From Undaria pinnatifida (taxonomy: Eukaryota > Sar > Phaeophyceae > Laminariales > Alariaceae): a stretch of 64,000 nucleotides of DNA. The notes under the pieces are model-generated. The model was not told the DNA's origin. It ran no database searches and saw only the letters and a list, made by a program, of their open reading frames with translations. Below, in pieces: positions 12,365 through 23,472 of the stretch. The translations under genes and the position numbers were made by a program. The stretch covers positions 14,559,020 to 14,623,019 of the forward strand of contig JABAKD010000016.1 in NCBI GenBank assembly GCA_012845835.1, in the 5' to 3' direction. The first letter of the stretch is position 1; every line of letters starts with the position of its first letter.

Positions 12365-12770
12365 GTACCTGGTATTTTGGATCTTACACGTGGTACTGCG
12401 CTATGTTCGAAAGACAGCACAGCACAGCACGGCATAGCAGCGCACTGCAGGGCAAGACACGACACCGCACGGCACCGCACGGCGCTGCTGAGCTTTAGCT
12501 AAGCTGAGCTGAGATGAGAACATTTAACTACATTCATTCAACAATGGAGTGCGTACAAACCTGATGTAGTGAACCTCGGTACTGCCGTATGATACCTCGG
12601 CGAATGAGACCTGGTATGTACGAAAGAGTAAGTACAGCAAGTACGCAGCGCGGAACAACAACCCACAGCATTGCACCGCACCACACGACACCGCACGACA
12701 CCGCACGGCGCTGCTCTGTTGAGCTAACGTTGCGGTGCGCTACTGAGCCGAGCTGAGTTCAGCTGGGATC
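12365..12770. repeat. Diverged duplication with CACGACACCGCACGGCGC cores
   Basis: The segment 12365-12520 is repeated at about 12608-12770. Both begin with ACCTGGTAT, pass through a purine/CA-rich GCACAGCAC stretch, reach ACACCGCACGGC and GCGCTGCT, and end in AGCTGAG repeats. The GC/CA-rich portion reads as Cys/Arg/Ala peptides on the minus strand and is not a gene. Confidence 0.65.
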
Positions 12771-12824
12771 TGGTAACATGATACTCCGTAATAAAGCAAC
12801 AAAAGAGAAGCCAGGTTTCAACGG

Positions 12825-13030
12825 GTTAAAAATGGCGTTGATCAGATGAGAACGCTTTGAGGAGCTCTATTTCAAGCATCTGAGCCCGCTCAGCGGTCCG
12901 GAGAGGATCACATCTTAAAGTTATTGTGCGTGTTAAAAAAGGCGTTGATCAGATGGGAACGTTCTCAGGGGCTCTATTTCAGGCATCTGAGCCCGCTCAG
13001 CGGTCCGGACAGGATAACATATTAAATTTA
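12825..13030. repeat. Tandem duplication, 107-bp offset, with hairpin-forming core
   Basis: Two direct copies, about 12825-12924 and 12932-13030, share GGCGTTGATCAGATG, CTCTATTTCA and CATCTGAGCCCGCTCAGC. Within each copy TCAGATG pairs with CATCTGA, and CTGAGC pairs with GCTCAG, so each unit can fold into a small nested hairpin. Confidence 0.8.
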
Positions 13031-15837
13031 GTGTGTGAAAGGAACTCAATAGAGGCCGCTAAGGAAATCTATATTTGTAAGTAGTTCTATATTTTCATAT
13101 TATACCCCTCCGTAGGAACCGGCCAGGAGGAAGACTAAACGCCACACAATAACGGCGGGTGCACGATTTTCTCTGACCATCATGAACATCATTGCCAGGT
13201 TTTGTTTGCTACCAATCAAAGCCCACGGCACAAGCCTCCCAAGAGTAAACGTTTCACTCACACCAACACACAAAAGCCACAATTGCGCGAGAAACATTGT
13301 TCTTGCCTTGGGTGGGCCAGCGTTGGCATGCTCCCGGCGCGCCACCGCTCCAACCTTGTGGAGCCCCATCGGCTTCTGGAAATACCAGAGGAGGGCAACA
13401 TCGGCGAAATTCGTAACAGCATCACGCGTGGGCACGGCCGGGAGGATGTGCCCAACGGTGGGGGGGGGGCGTACAAACCTTCCCTACGGCGCTGCTACAG
13501 AGCGATCGCCCGAAAGCGCAGAGGAAGACGTTCATGGGGTAACGTATTTCACACTAGCCCGGGGGGGAGATGACCCTTCACGTGGACCATGGTCGTTCAT
13601 GGAGTGTATAAGGAGGTCACAACCCATCCACGACCAAGTGGACAAACAGACAATTGTCCGGGAAACGTAAGGACGAGTCTCCTTCTAAAGACAACAGTGG
13701 TGGGGGGACAAAGTACGGCCCCTTCATACCACCAATCCCAGCACACGCACCTACAATGAGCATCCATGTTCTGGGCGCACTTGCTGCTTTTCCCTTCGCA
13801 TTTTGCTCCTTTCCTCACCTCCATTCGCCCAGGCGCCCGCAGCCTCTTCAAGGCAATCGATGGAATATTGTTCCCATATTCTTTTCAGCGTGGCCCTCGT
13901 GTGAGGTAACTCGAGTATCCGCGACTCGGTGGGAACGGCACAGTTACTCCTTCCCCCGTTATGTCGGCCATCCCGCCCGCCGCGGCCAAGGTGGCTCCGT
14001 GCGCCGGCGCCGCCGTCGTTCCCGGCGCAACCCTGGCCACGGTCTGCGCCCCGTCACGGCCCAAGCCTTGGGACCGACCGCGGTCCCCGTCCGTGAACCC
14101 CAAGGCAAAGGGGGGCGGGAGAACGCCAGTCGCACCCACCAGCGCGGCTGAATCGAGGCGTTGGCGGTGCAAGCCCACGTCCGCGTGGGGAATGGGGGTG
14201 TCCCTGAGTCCTCATCCTCCGTGGGCCTCGCGCGTTGGGCACGCCCACCGTCGAACTCGTCGTCAGTGCCTCCGTCACTGTCGTCCAGAACTCCGTCCAC
14301 GAAGGTCGCGCACTTCTGCATCACGTAACTTGCGTCGTCGTCGTTCGCACGCACGCGGAACTGTGGGTGATGCAAGGATGCGGCGGCCGAAGAGGAAGGA
14401 GGGCGGCGGCGGCGGTGGGGGGGGGGGTTGGTGGGGAGTGGGGCTGGGGAGGGGCGACGCATGGTCGAAAGGCGCGGATGTCGAAGAGGGTTGACGACGC
14501 GGGAGACGAGTAGCGGACGTGGGCTTACGTGTACGTATGCCTTCACGTCGGCAAAGGCTAGATTGTACACGTACTTTATCCCCGGGTTTGACACAAGTTT
14601 TTGTCTACGTCCATGACGTCCGGGTTCAGCTTTCCTTTCCGCTTGTTTGCTGCGTCGTGCAACATGGCGTGTGCTCTCCGGGGAGGGCTCGGATTAAGGG
14701 GATACCTCGGTAGGTGGAATCATCGCAACCACGACTTGGTTTTGGCTCGGCGTAAATATATTTGAGAGTTGGAGACGTGTCAACAATGCCTTGTGCCACC
14801 TGGTACACGAATGTACTCCCGGCCAAAAACAACGGCGGAATACGTCACGACGCAACAAGTGTCCGACAACCACCTCCAACAGAATAATTGCCTGCGCAAC
14901 AACGGACGTCCCGCCCTCAACCCGGGATGGGACACACGCACCAGCGGGTCTCTGGCGTCGAGCCTTGCGATGTTTTTGGAAAGCTTGGCCATGAGTTCCT
15001 GAGCAACCCTTTGTCCATTCCGTTGATGGCGCTGGGGATGAGCTTGTGTCGCTCCACCCGGTTAAGGCGCTGGTCTTGAGAGTGCAGAGGCCGTACCCGT
15101 GGGCATCAACAATCGTCGGGAAAACATGAACAGGGTCGTGTGAGACTCAACCAGCGCAAACAGCAGCACCGCAGTGGCAGCGCCGACAGCACGAGGGGTC
15201 TCGGCGCAGCAAACGCACGCGTCGCTGTATTTCCGTAAGCAGGCTGCATGCAGCAATCTCACACGGACCCTACCTTGGTTAGGGTGGTGTGGCATATCGG
15301 CGCTTGAATGACGCGGGAAACGGGGTTGGTATTGAAGCCCACACTACGAGTACTGGGTATGTGTTCGTATGTGTTCATTCTCATGCATTCTGTGTTGGTT
15401 TATGCATCACACGCACTTCGTTGAATCTACAGCGGACAACACAGGGGGAGGTGCATGTCATTGGGGTGTCCTCATCGGTGGGTTCCGCCTTGTGATAGAC
15501 GACGATAACCTCCCTCCTTTTTGAACCGTGCCTTTCCCAGCAAGAGACCTTCATTAGTCGGCGTCCTCACCTTTCGTTAAGACCTCCCCGTGTTGGCCCC
15601 ATTGTTGAATAACGGCGTACTTCAAAACCCTAGGACAGAGTGGACGCGGTAATGGCGCAAAGGAGACGGGTGCATCACAGAGGGCATGGGGAGCATTCCT
15701 GGACGTGACGGTCGTGTCGACATACAACCTCGAAATACTCGGTACTAGATAAGACGAGGGTAAATCAGGAGTGAGAGACGGGGGTAGAATACATTTCATG
15801 GTTGGCAACGGAGAGGCTATCGGTATCCTTGTCCTCG
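13031..15837. other. GC-rich tract with no recognised gene
   Basis: Frames of up to 211 codons (minus 13959-14594) overlap others of similar length on the opposite strand (plus 13961-14494). This is what GC-rich noncoding DNA gives. A GGCGGCGGCGGTGGGGGG tract lies near 14404-14440. I see no domain motif and no coherent splice model. Confidence 0.35.
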
Positions 15838-16000
15838 ATAGAAGCTTTCATGGAAGCCGGCGTCGAAATCGCGATGAAAGTAGCTTCCATGGAAGCTTCC
15901 ATGAAAGCTCCACGAAAGTAGCTTCTTTCTTGAAGGTAGCTCCCATGGAAGCTTTGATGAAAACAGCTTTCACGGAAGCTTCCGTGGAAGCTTCCGCGGA
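15838..16000. repeat. Self-complementary 12-bp repeat array, cluster 2
   Basis: The same AGCTTCCATGGA-type unit as at 4.8-5.3 kb, with more GAAAGC variants (GGAAGCTTCCATGAAAGC). It lies about 165 bp before a TTAGGG tract. Both strands give MEAS-like peptides. Confidence 0.88.
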
Positions 16001-16163
16001 TGATCTGCGTTCAACTATGCGAAACAGATATGCGAAACAGACACAAATGGAGCCAAGCATACCCTGAAAAAAGCATTATCACTTCGTAGGACGAGCGTTT
16101 ATTAAAACCTATTACAAGGGCTCCGCATGGGTGCCGGCATACGCCGGCACTCATTCTTCGGGT

Positions 16164-16212
16164 AGGGCAGGGTTAGGGTTAGGGTTAGGGTTATGGTTGG
16201 GGTTATGGTTAG
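16164..16212 (+). repeat. Interstitial telomere-like repeat (TTAGGG)n
   Basis: About four perfect GGTTAG units are followed by degenerate GGTTATGGTTGGGGTTATGG. The G-rich strand is the plus strand. Confidence 0.9.
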
Positions 16213-16540
16213 GCTGACCCTTTCAGGGCCCTCGCGAACACAACCACGCGTTTTGTCGCACTTTCTTGTTTGGATCCCCGGGAAGACATTTCCCTCAACA
16301 GGGCACACGCAGTTACCGCATGCAAGATTGCCCTTTTGTAATTCCATGTGCTCGATGTGTAAGAGTATACGACCCAGGGGGTGTGAACGTTATCTGACAG
16401 AGGATGCGTTCTATTATCATTTCCCGGATTTCTCCCACCTTTGCAAATATTAATGCTGCGGTGGCTTTCCTTGTTTGTTCCTTGGGTTCCTGTGGTGAAT
16501 TATGTGGGCTTTGAAGTTAATCCTATTACCTGGTAGTGCC
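16213..16540. other. Anonymous tract
   Basis: No gene or repeat is recognised apart from one ACCTGGTA word near 16526, a motif that recurs through the window. Confidence 0.3.
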
Positions 16541-16675
16541 TAGGCGAATGATGTTGAGTGATGTTAAATGCTGTTGAATGATGTTGAATTATGTTGAATG
16601 ATGATGTTGAATGATGTTGAATGATGTTGAATGCTGTTGAACTATGTTGGATGGTGTTGAGAAATGTTGTTGAAT
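16541..16675. repeat. ATGTTGAATG-type minisatellite
   Basis: Roughly twelve imperfect units of ATGATGTTGA and variants lie head to tail. The minus strand reads as His/Ile/Gln/Asn low complexity. Confidence 0.85.
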
Positions 16676-19162
16676 GATTGCCTCTAGACCAAGGCCACCG
16701 TGGGTGGAATGCGATTGGATCCACTTCATTTATAGCGGCCCAGGGTTACTCGCGTTAGTGAAAACCCTGGTATCCCTTTGGATATTTTCTTGGGCTTAGC
16801 GATATGCACCGACATATAATCGTCGATTACGCTGCGGCAGCAACGTGTGTTTTGTAGTCCTATTGTAAGCGAGGCACAGGGCCGCTGGCGCTTGAGACCA
16901 AACCCGGCAGTACGCACATATGTTAACCATCAACCATTCAGAGGACGTCACATGTGGATTGAGTACACAGATATATATCGTAACACATGGATACAGTTGC
17001 CAACGGATCGGCGCTGTGTATTCAACTGGCCCGTCCCCAGACCTGCCGTCACGCAGTACACAGCATTGATCGTGCTAAACGAAGTATTCCCGTTTTCGGA
17101 TGATTATATTTTGAATTGTTGACGTGTTCTGACAACGTAGTGTGTGCTTCGTATTGGATCCTCCGACAGCACCACTCTTATGAAACTGCGACTATGTTGC
17201 TGAATCCTACTATCACCCATGTTAAACGGAAATATCCTCCCATTATGAGATAATTCGTCGGGTATGTAGACTATGTACGTGTACAGATAGGCGGGTTAAG
17301 GGTAGGGTTAACACCGTCCTGGTCAGTCAACTTTGTAACAGTTCTTGACTGTTGCGACATCTTGTCGTCTTGATAACCTGGAATATCATCCGACCTGGCC
17401 CTCTTGTCACCCATTTGAAACAGCTATTATTATATCCAACGATCACCTAACAACCCCACGGGTTAACGTGCCCTTGGCACCGCCCTGTTCAGTCCGCGTT
17501 CATGTACGGCAATAACCAGTCAACACTACCACAGTTCCAAGCTACGTCTACACAAGACATCATCCTCGGCTTCGTCGAAGCACACAATTCTACGGACCTC
17601 AACAACTCGACGGGCGATCAACACGTTTTGATATTTTTACTGCGACATCGCCTTCCTGCCAGCGATAGAAACGAAGCCTTCTTCCTCGAGAAATTGCTTT
17701 AGTACTCCTTTACATCGGCGAAGCCTTTTAAAAAAACTCCTTCAAAGCTTTCTCTACCTTGGGGAGGATTTCTCTACAGTACATTGGCGACGCGTTCTTG
17801 GCGTTGGCGAAGCAGGTGCGACTTGCGGACCGAACCCAATGCGTTTGATCTACACAAAAACATACACGACATGAGCATCACCCAGTGGCTAGACTATATG
17901 TTGGTCTGTTGTTCACACTAAGGGCTTGATGACTACGGGTGAGGCGTTGGTTTCACTCATCATGCTGTGTCCGCGTTCTGGTGGCCAAAAGTTGAGGCTG
18001 GAAAATCCGGGAAACAACGAAGCAATTGCGATAGACGATGATTATCAAATCGAGTATATTTGTAAACGCCCGCCCTATAAAGTATTGTAGATGAGTACCG
18101 TTTTCGAGCGAGGATCGGATGTTCTCGGCCGTGTTGATTCCACGCGCATTTCGGTTCACGCCGAGCTTGCTATTGAAATAACGTAAGGCATTACTTAGAT
18201 CTCCTTTGCGCGGCTGTCCTGAGCATCGCAGCGCACACAGCTAGTCACAACAGTGTAGTTAGTTACAGTCACTTATATAATTAAACTCAATTGGTCAAGG
18301 GAAGTCGTCGACTGTTAGAAATGAATGGTTAAACAAGTGGTATCGTCTTAGGTCTTCGCCACGGACCGTAAAACAGCCAAACCAACCAGCTACCTGGACG
18401 ATAGACGCAAGGACATGTAAATGGTGAACACATGGAACTTGTTGTGAACTGTTGTTGTGCTAAGTAAGGCTATCCCATGAGGATACATGTTGACAGACGA
18501 CGAGGCCGAAATATTCGATCAAGAACGAATAATGACAAGAAACTAATGACAATGACTGTGCTATGGTCTCAAGTCTCAACCATGCATCTAGATAGCCCGC
18601 GGAAGAAACTGAGAGGAAAGAACACGAGCATCGGCTGTAGTATATGACCGGGAAGGCCGGAAAATACGTGTAGACAGACGTCGGCAATAGATCAGATACA
18701 CGTGACCGGTTTGATGCCTTCAGGGGCTATAGATTTTTTTTTTTTATATTCCACCGTATTACCAACTTTACACTGCTTGGGTATGTAGGATATTGGTCGT
18801 CAGGCATATTGCCTACAGGTAGATGATTTCCAACAGTTTGCTGATGCAATCATTCCCGAAGACCGCTTAGCAAGGAGGGTAGGGATTCAATTTAGAGCTA
18901 CTACCTTAGGGCACGTGTTGGGTTGGTTTAGTACCTTTCTCGCTAGCATTATTGCGTGTCAAAACCCCAATATGTAAGTACACGCCTTCCCGTTATGTCG
19001 CACGCCCTTTTTCTTGCTACATAGTACAGGTGGCAAATGAGGCAAGAGTGCCACAGACTTAGAATGTGCCACGTGCACTCGAGGTCGTGTTCGGCGGTGC
19101 GTATGCTGCAGGAAGTAACAACAAGGAGATGCAGCAAACAAACCACATCCTTTCAGGTACAA
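16676..19162. other. Gene-poor tract
   Basis: No gene is supported. A 91-codon frame at 16847-17122 has a mixed composition but no recognised domain or splice context. There is a poly-T run at about 18730-18742. Confidence 0.3.
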
Positions 19163-19236
19163 ATCACACACAAATCAAACACAAATCACACACAAATCAC
19201 ACACAAATCACACACAAATCACACACAAATCACACA
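19163..19236. repeat. 10-bp minisatellite ACACAAATCA, about 7 units
   Basis: Near-perfect head-to-tail copies. Confidence 0.92.
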
Positions 19237-19439
19237 GCACACGGGCCTATATTACGCACTCCAGCACGGCGACCGCAACCAACTCGGCACATCTTGCAAC
19301 GAACCAGCAAGTTTCCACGACCTAGCCTAAGACAGAGCCTGATTCTGTACACGGCGACCAGTATTCGAAATCTGTTATGCATAGTTCTCTCAATCAGCCA
19401 AGATTGCGAGCAGATGAACGTGCCGATAGTCTCATTACG

Positions 19440-19570
19440 ATATCCTCAATGAGGACACGCAACCCGCAATACGTGCGATCGGAGTATCACACACAGCTTG
19501 CAAAGAAAGATGAATTTCGACAAATATTCGACCTCACAGCTGGAGTGTAATTCAATTTTTATAATATAAC
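19440..19570 (+). repeat. Dispersed repeat R1, copy B
   Basis: Contains the full R1 tail: CTCAATGAGGACAC, CGATCGGAGTATCAC, CAGCTTGCAAAG, GAATTTCGACAAATATTCGA and CTCACAGCTGGAGTGTA, then an AT-rich end TTTTTATAATATA. The same order occurs at 23.3 and 33.6 kb. Confidence 0.88.
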
Positions 19571-21042
19571 TGCCTTGTATCAGAAACGCCCATACTCTTT
19601 GTTCTCTATGATTTCATGACATGCTGCTATGTAATAATAGGGTGTCCTGTGAGCGGCAAACTCCAACTATTAATACTTCGTATAATACAAGTAGACTAAT
19701 AGTGCGTAGCGCGGTCTACCCCGTCAGTAAAGGCGACTGAGGAAGGGGATGGCCCGGGGCAGACACGGTGACATGGTCAAGCTCATCCCTGTGAGCTCTC
19801 TCTGAGGCCGAACCATTGTAAACTCGATGAAACAAAAGAAGACTTCTAACGATTAATAGTACTCGTATAGAAGTTCCACCCACCCGAGCAAGGGGACACT
19901 CTAAAAACAACATCGGACATCACTCTGACTTTTCCGAGAGCTCAATAGCGGAAGGCAAGAATTAAACCATCTAAATATATGAATCGCACATAAATATCAT
20001 TCCTCCTATTTGTTTCTGATTTCGCCCTTCCTTGCTATTTTCATAGGAGAGTGGTGCCCGTTCGTTTTTTATGCGATGTTTTCCTGACCGGGCTATAGAC
20101 TAGTGGTATTGTGGTATTGTGGTATCGTGATATCGTGGTATTGTTTGGCTGACTCCGAGAGGGAAAACGCGAGGAACGACGAGATAGATGCGTTAGGCCC
20201 AAAACCATGTAAAAAATACCTGACAACCAAGCACAAGCACATGTTTTGCTTATGCACCTTTCTCGCAGGGTCGGCCCATTTCTTATGTCGTAGACTATAA
20301 TACTAGCAATGATAATAATAGTACTCGTAGCAGTAATTCAAAAGGAGGAGACAAAAAAAAGAAAATTCCTACTTTATTAATAGTATGATATGATACACAT
20401 CATGATACGTATGTACTTCGTATGGGTACCTCCTCCGTGCCGACTTCAGCCAGGATACATGAAGCTGTGATCGTTTGTCAAACAATCGCGCTACCGAGGC
20501 GAAACGATCCGCGATATCCAACCACTCCCTTCAACTATACGCATCACAATGTTTCCCACTATTTTCAAGTAGTTCACACCCCACCCAACAAATGTGGGTG
20601 CTGCTCTGAATACTATTAGGTTATCATCGTTATCGTCGCGGGATTGTTTGGCACGGAGAAACTGACGGTTTTGTTACGGTTCATATCCGATCCTTTGGTT
20701 TACAGCTTACAGGAACAACAGGGAAATAATCTGAAGAGCTTTAAACTATTTCCGGTATGCGGGGAGACCGAAGTAAAAGAGGATCCGTTTCCGTGTAATA
20801 GAGGAACCGTTTCCGTATCAGATTACACTGTTCTAACACATTTTCCCCCTCATGAACTGAACAACCTCAACAGCCGATATTTGCGAGCCGAACAACATTT
20901 ATTCATGGTACTGCTGTACGTGAAAAGTCGCTGGAAGCGCGAGGATATGATCAAGTAGAAAAATCTTACGAGAGTCGATATCTTGTGTAAGTGGGCCGTA
21001 CGGTGTGCATTGACCATGGTCGAAGTACAAGTAATTGTAAGT
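19571..21042. other. AT-rich gene-poor tract
   Basis: Mostly anonymous. A short GTGGTATTGTGGTAT repeat lies at about 20102-20143. A plus-strand frame ending at 20958 has a protein-like composition for about 100 codons, but it lacks an ATG near its start and I recognise no family; it could be an exon. Confidence 0.3.
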
Positions 21043-21150
21043 ATGATGTATGATGTATGATGTATGATGTATGGTGTATGATGTATGATGTATGATGTAT
21101 GATGTATGATGTATCATGTATGATGTATGGTGTATGATGTATAATGTATG
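21043..21150. repeat. 7-bp minisatellite TATGATG, about 15 units
   Basis: Nearly perfect array with occasional TATGGTG variants. Confidence 0.93.
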
Positions 21151-21334
21151 ACTGAATAAAGCTACGGTAAGAATGCGCGGAGGCACCCAAAATCTACTTC
21201 ATGACCTCTAAACCCCACTCAAAAAGTGTTACCAGAGAAAATGTGTATCTGGTGTTATCTCCTTCAGGAGAGCTCTACAGCCCTGTCGACAACAAATGAG
21301 ATACTATGTACGGTGATATACATTGTTTGGATAA

Positions 21335-22245
21335 ATCATGCCATATGGGGTACCTCATGGGGTATCTCATGGGACACAATTGTGCCCATGGGTTGTCCCA
21401 GCGATCAACGTACCCCGTGGGGTACCCCATGGCATGGCTATACCACGGAATCCCTGACGTACCCCTTGGGATCCCATACGGCACCACATTTACGCCATGG
21501 TGTATCCTATGAGGTACATGGGGTATCGCATGGCGCAACCCATGGTGTGCATTGCTCCATGCGATACCCCATGGGCCCCCGTGGGATAGGCCATGGCTTA
21601 ATCGGCCCCATGGGATAGGCTATGGCTCAATCCGCCCCATAGGTTTCGCCATGCGGTACATCTTGAGATTGGCCATGGCCCCCATGGCGTAACCCATGGA
21701 TCAAGATGGATCAATGTGCTCCATAGCCTATCCCATCGATTCCACGGGATCCTATGGGATATGTCATGGTGCACTTTGCCTCCATGTGGGGGCGTAGTCC
21801 TCCCGATTCCACGGCATAATCCATGGACTGACCCGCGGCCTATTCCGTGGGGTATACTGTATTGAACTATGTTTCATGGTGTACCCCCTGGGCTGTCCCG
21901 TGATTTATCCCATAATAACCTGCCCCATGGGTTACATTCTATATGCCTTGTGGGTTATGACATATATGCCTGGTGGATTATGGCATGGGTATTTGGTTAT
22001 AGCCCATGGGACTATGCTATGGGCTACGTCATGGGCTAACCTATGGGGTATGCCATGAGCGAACGCATCGGGGTATGTTATGGGTTACTCCATGAAGGTT
22101 CCCATGGTATAGCAAATGGGGAATACATTTGGACCCACGAGGTAGCCCACGGGGTAGCCCTCGCTATCATAGCCCATGTGGCGTCGGCCATGCGATACCC
22201 CGTCGGTTACGCAACGGGCAACACCATGGAGTAATGCATGGTGTA
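21335..22245. repeat. CATGGG palindrome-rich degenerate array, about 0.9 kb
   Basis: The tract is saturated with CCCATGGG, GGGGTACCCC and CCATGGNNNNNCC words joined at variable spacing. Because the units are palindromic, both strands read similarly (YPMG / GYPM peptides). Open frames are by-products. Flanks show no terminal repeats that would make it a transposon. Confidence 0.85.
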
Positions 22246-22904
22246 TCTTGGTTACCCACGGTCTGGCGACTTCGTTCGTAATAGCAAAGACCCAATCTGG
22301 TCGTACTCCTGTACACTGAACAGTTGTACAACCAACCTATGACCAGAATACCTACTCGGCACGCCGTTCATTACTAGTTTGTACCAAGTTAAGGCTGGCG
22401 GTCTCGCGAAAGTGCATACCTGGTATTGGACTTACATCCGTTCTGTTGAAACAACGATACTATTTCCACGACGAGCCGTGTATGCTCGTCCAAGTATTGA
22501 GGCACGCGAAGCGCAGAGCGCGCGCCTGTTTTTTCTCCGACTCCAAAATACCGTATATTTATATCGGGTCATATGGTCATATGTGGGGATATACTTTCCT
22601 CTGGATTGATTCATGTGTTCGTGCGTCCGTGTGTGCATGCGTGCATCAACACATATTTGTGTCCCTCTCGACCACCACTCTTAACGCTAAACGCGCACGG
22701 TACCAACGTCAATCTCGGCGGGACATGTACCCGCACAAACCTTATGCAGCCTTTCTCGTACGTGGACTTGTGGACTGTCTCGACAATAAGTATAAAACTG
22801 CCATTTTGGAAACTCGAACTTTTCAGGTTCATTGCCATGCTATCGTGTCACCGGTGGGGAAGTGAGATACGCCTTAGATACGCATTCTAGAAGCTGAATG
22901 CGCA
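22246..22904. other. Anonymous tract
   Basis: A plus-strand frame of 139 codons (22446-22865) crosses a TGTG/CGTGCGTC-rich stretch and shows no family motif. No feature is supported. Confidence 0.3.
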
Positions 22905-23290
22905 AACACGATATAACCCCTCCCTCCCCCTCCCCCCCCCCCCCTCCCCTCACCCCACCCCCGAGAACGCTCCGCCCTTTCCTCACTGGTTGTACGACTT
23001 ACAGGATATACATGATAAACTGGTGCATTATTTCCAAAACCGTCAGATTTATCCCCTTGAATGATTTATTGTTTCCGCGCACAGATTTAGCTGCCCCGCC
23101 CGTCCCCCCCCCCCCCCCGCTCCCTCTTGATCAAACCCAGGCCCCCACGTCCTTAAACACTCCGCCCTCCCCTCACCGGTTATTCGACTCACAGGATTCA
23201 CTTGATAAACTGATGCATTTCCTTCCACAGCTGTCAGATTTTGTCCCCCTCGAAAATGGGTTTCATAGTTTCCGCGCACAGACTGATTAA
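22905..23290 (+). repeat. R1-associated tandem duplication (poly-C plus CTCCGCCC...CGCGCACAGA)
   Basis: Two diverged direct copies, about 22905-23087 and 23100-23283, each begin with a C14-class run. They share CTCCGCCCT.CCTCAC.GGTT, CGACT.ACAGGAT, TTGATAAACTG.TGCAT, CCGTCAGATTT-like and TTTCCGCGCACAGA. Copy 2 runs into R1 copy C, and the same 5' part precedes R1 copy G at 57 kb, so the full R1 element is at least about 350 bp. Confidence 0.75.
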
Positions 23291-23329
23291 CATCACCCTG
23301 GTGACCCTGAAAGCTACACTGTATTACAA

Positions 23330-23472
23330 GGGGAGTCGCCGGCCTATATCCTTAATGAGGACACACAACCCGTAATACGCGCGATCGGAGTATCACTCAC
23401 ACAGCTTGCAAAGATGAGTTTTGACAAAATCTTCGATCTCACAGCTGGAGTGTATTTTTATTTTTATCATAT
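23330..23472 (+). repeat. Dispersed repeat R1, copy C
   Basis: Complete tail from GGAGTCGCCGGCCTATATCC to the AT-rich TTTTTATTTTTATCATAT end. It is nearly identical to copy F (33.6 kb) and continuous with the upstream module at 23100-23283. Confidence 0.9.

Noticed and set aside
13959-14594. Pair of 177- and 211-codon frames on opposite strands
   Set aside because: GC-rich DNA with few stop codons on either strand; no motif, no splice context and low-complexity Arg/Ala/Pro composition.
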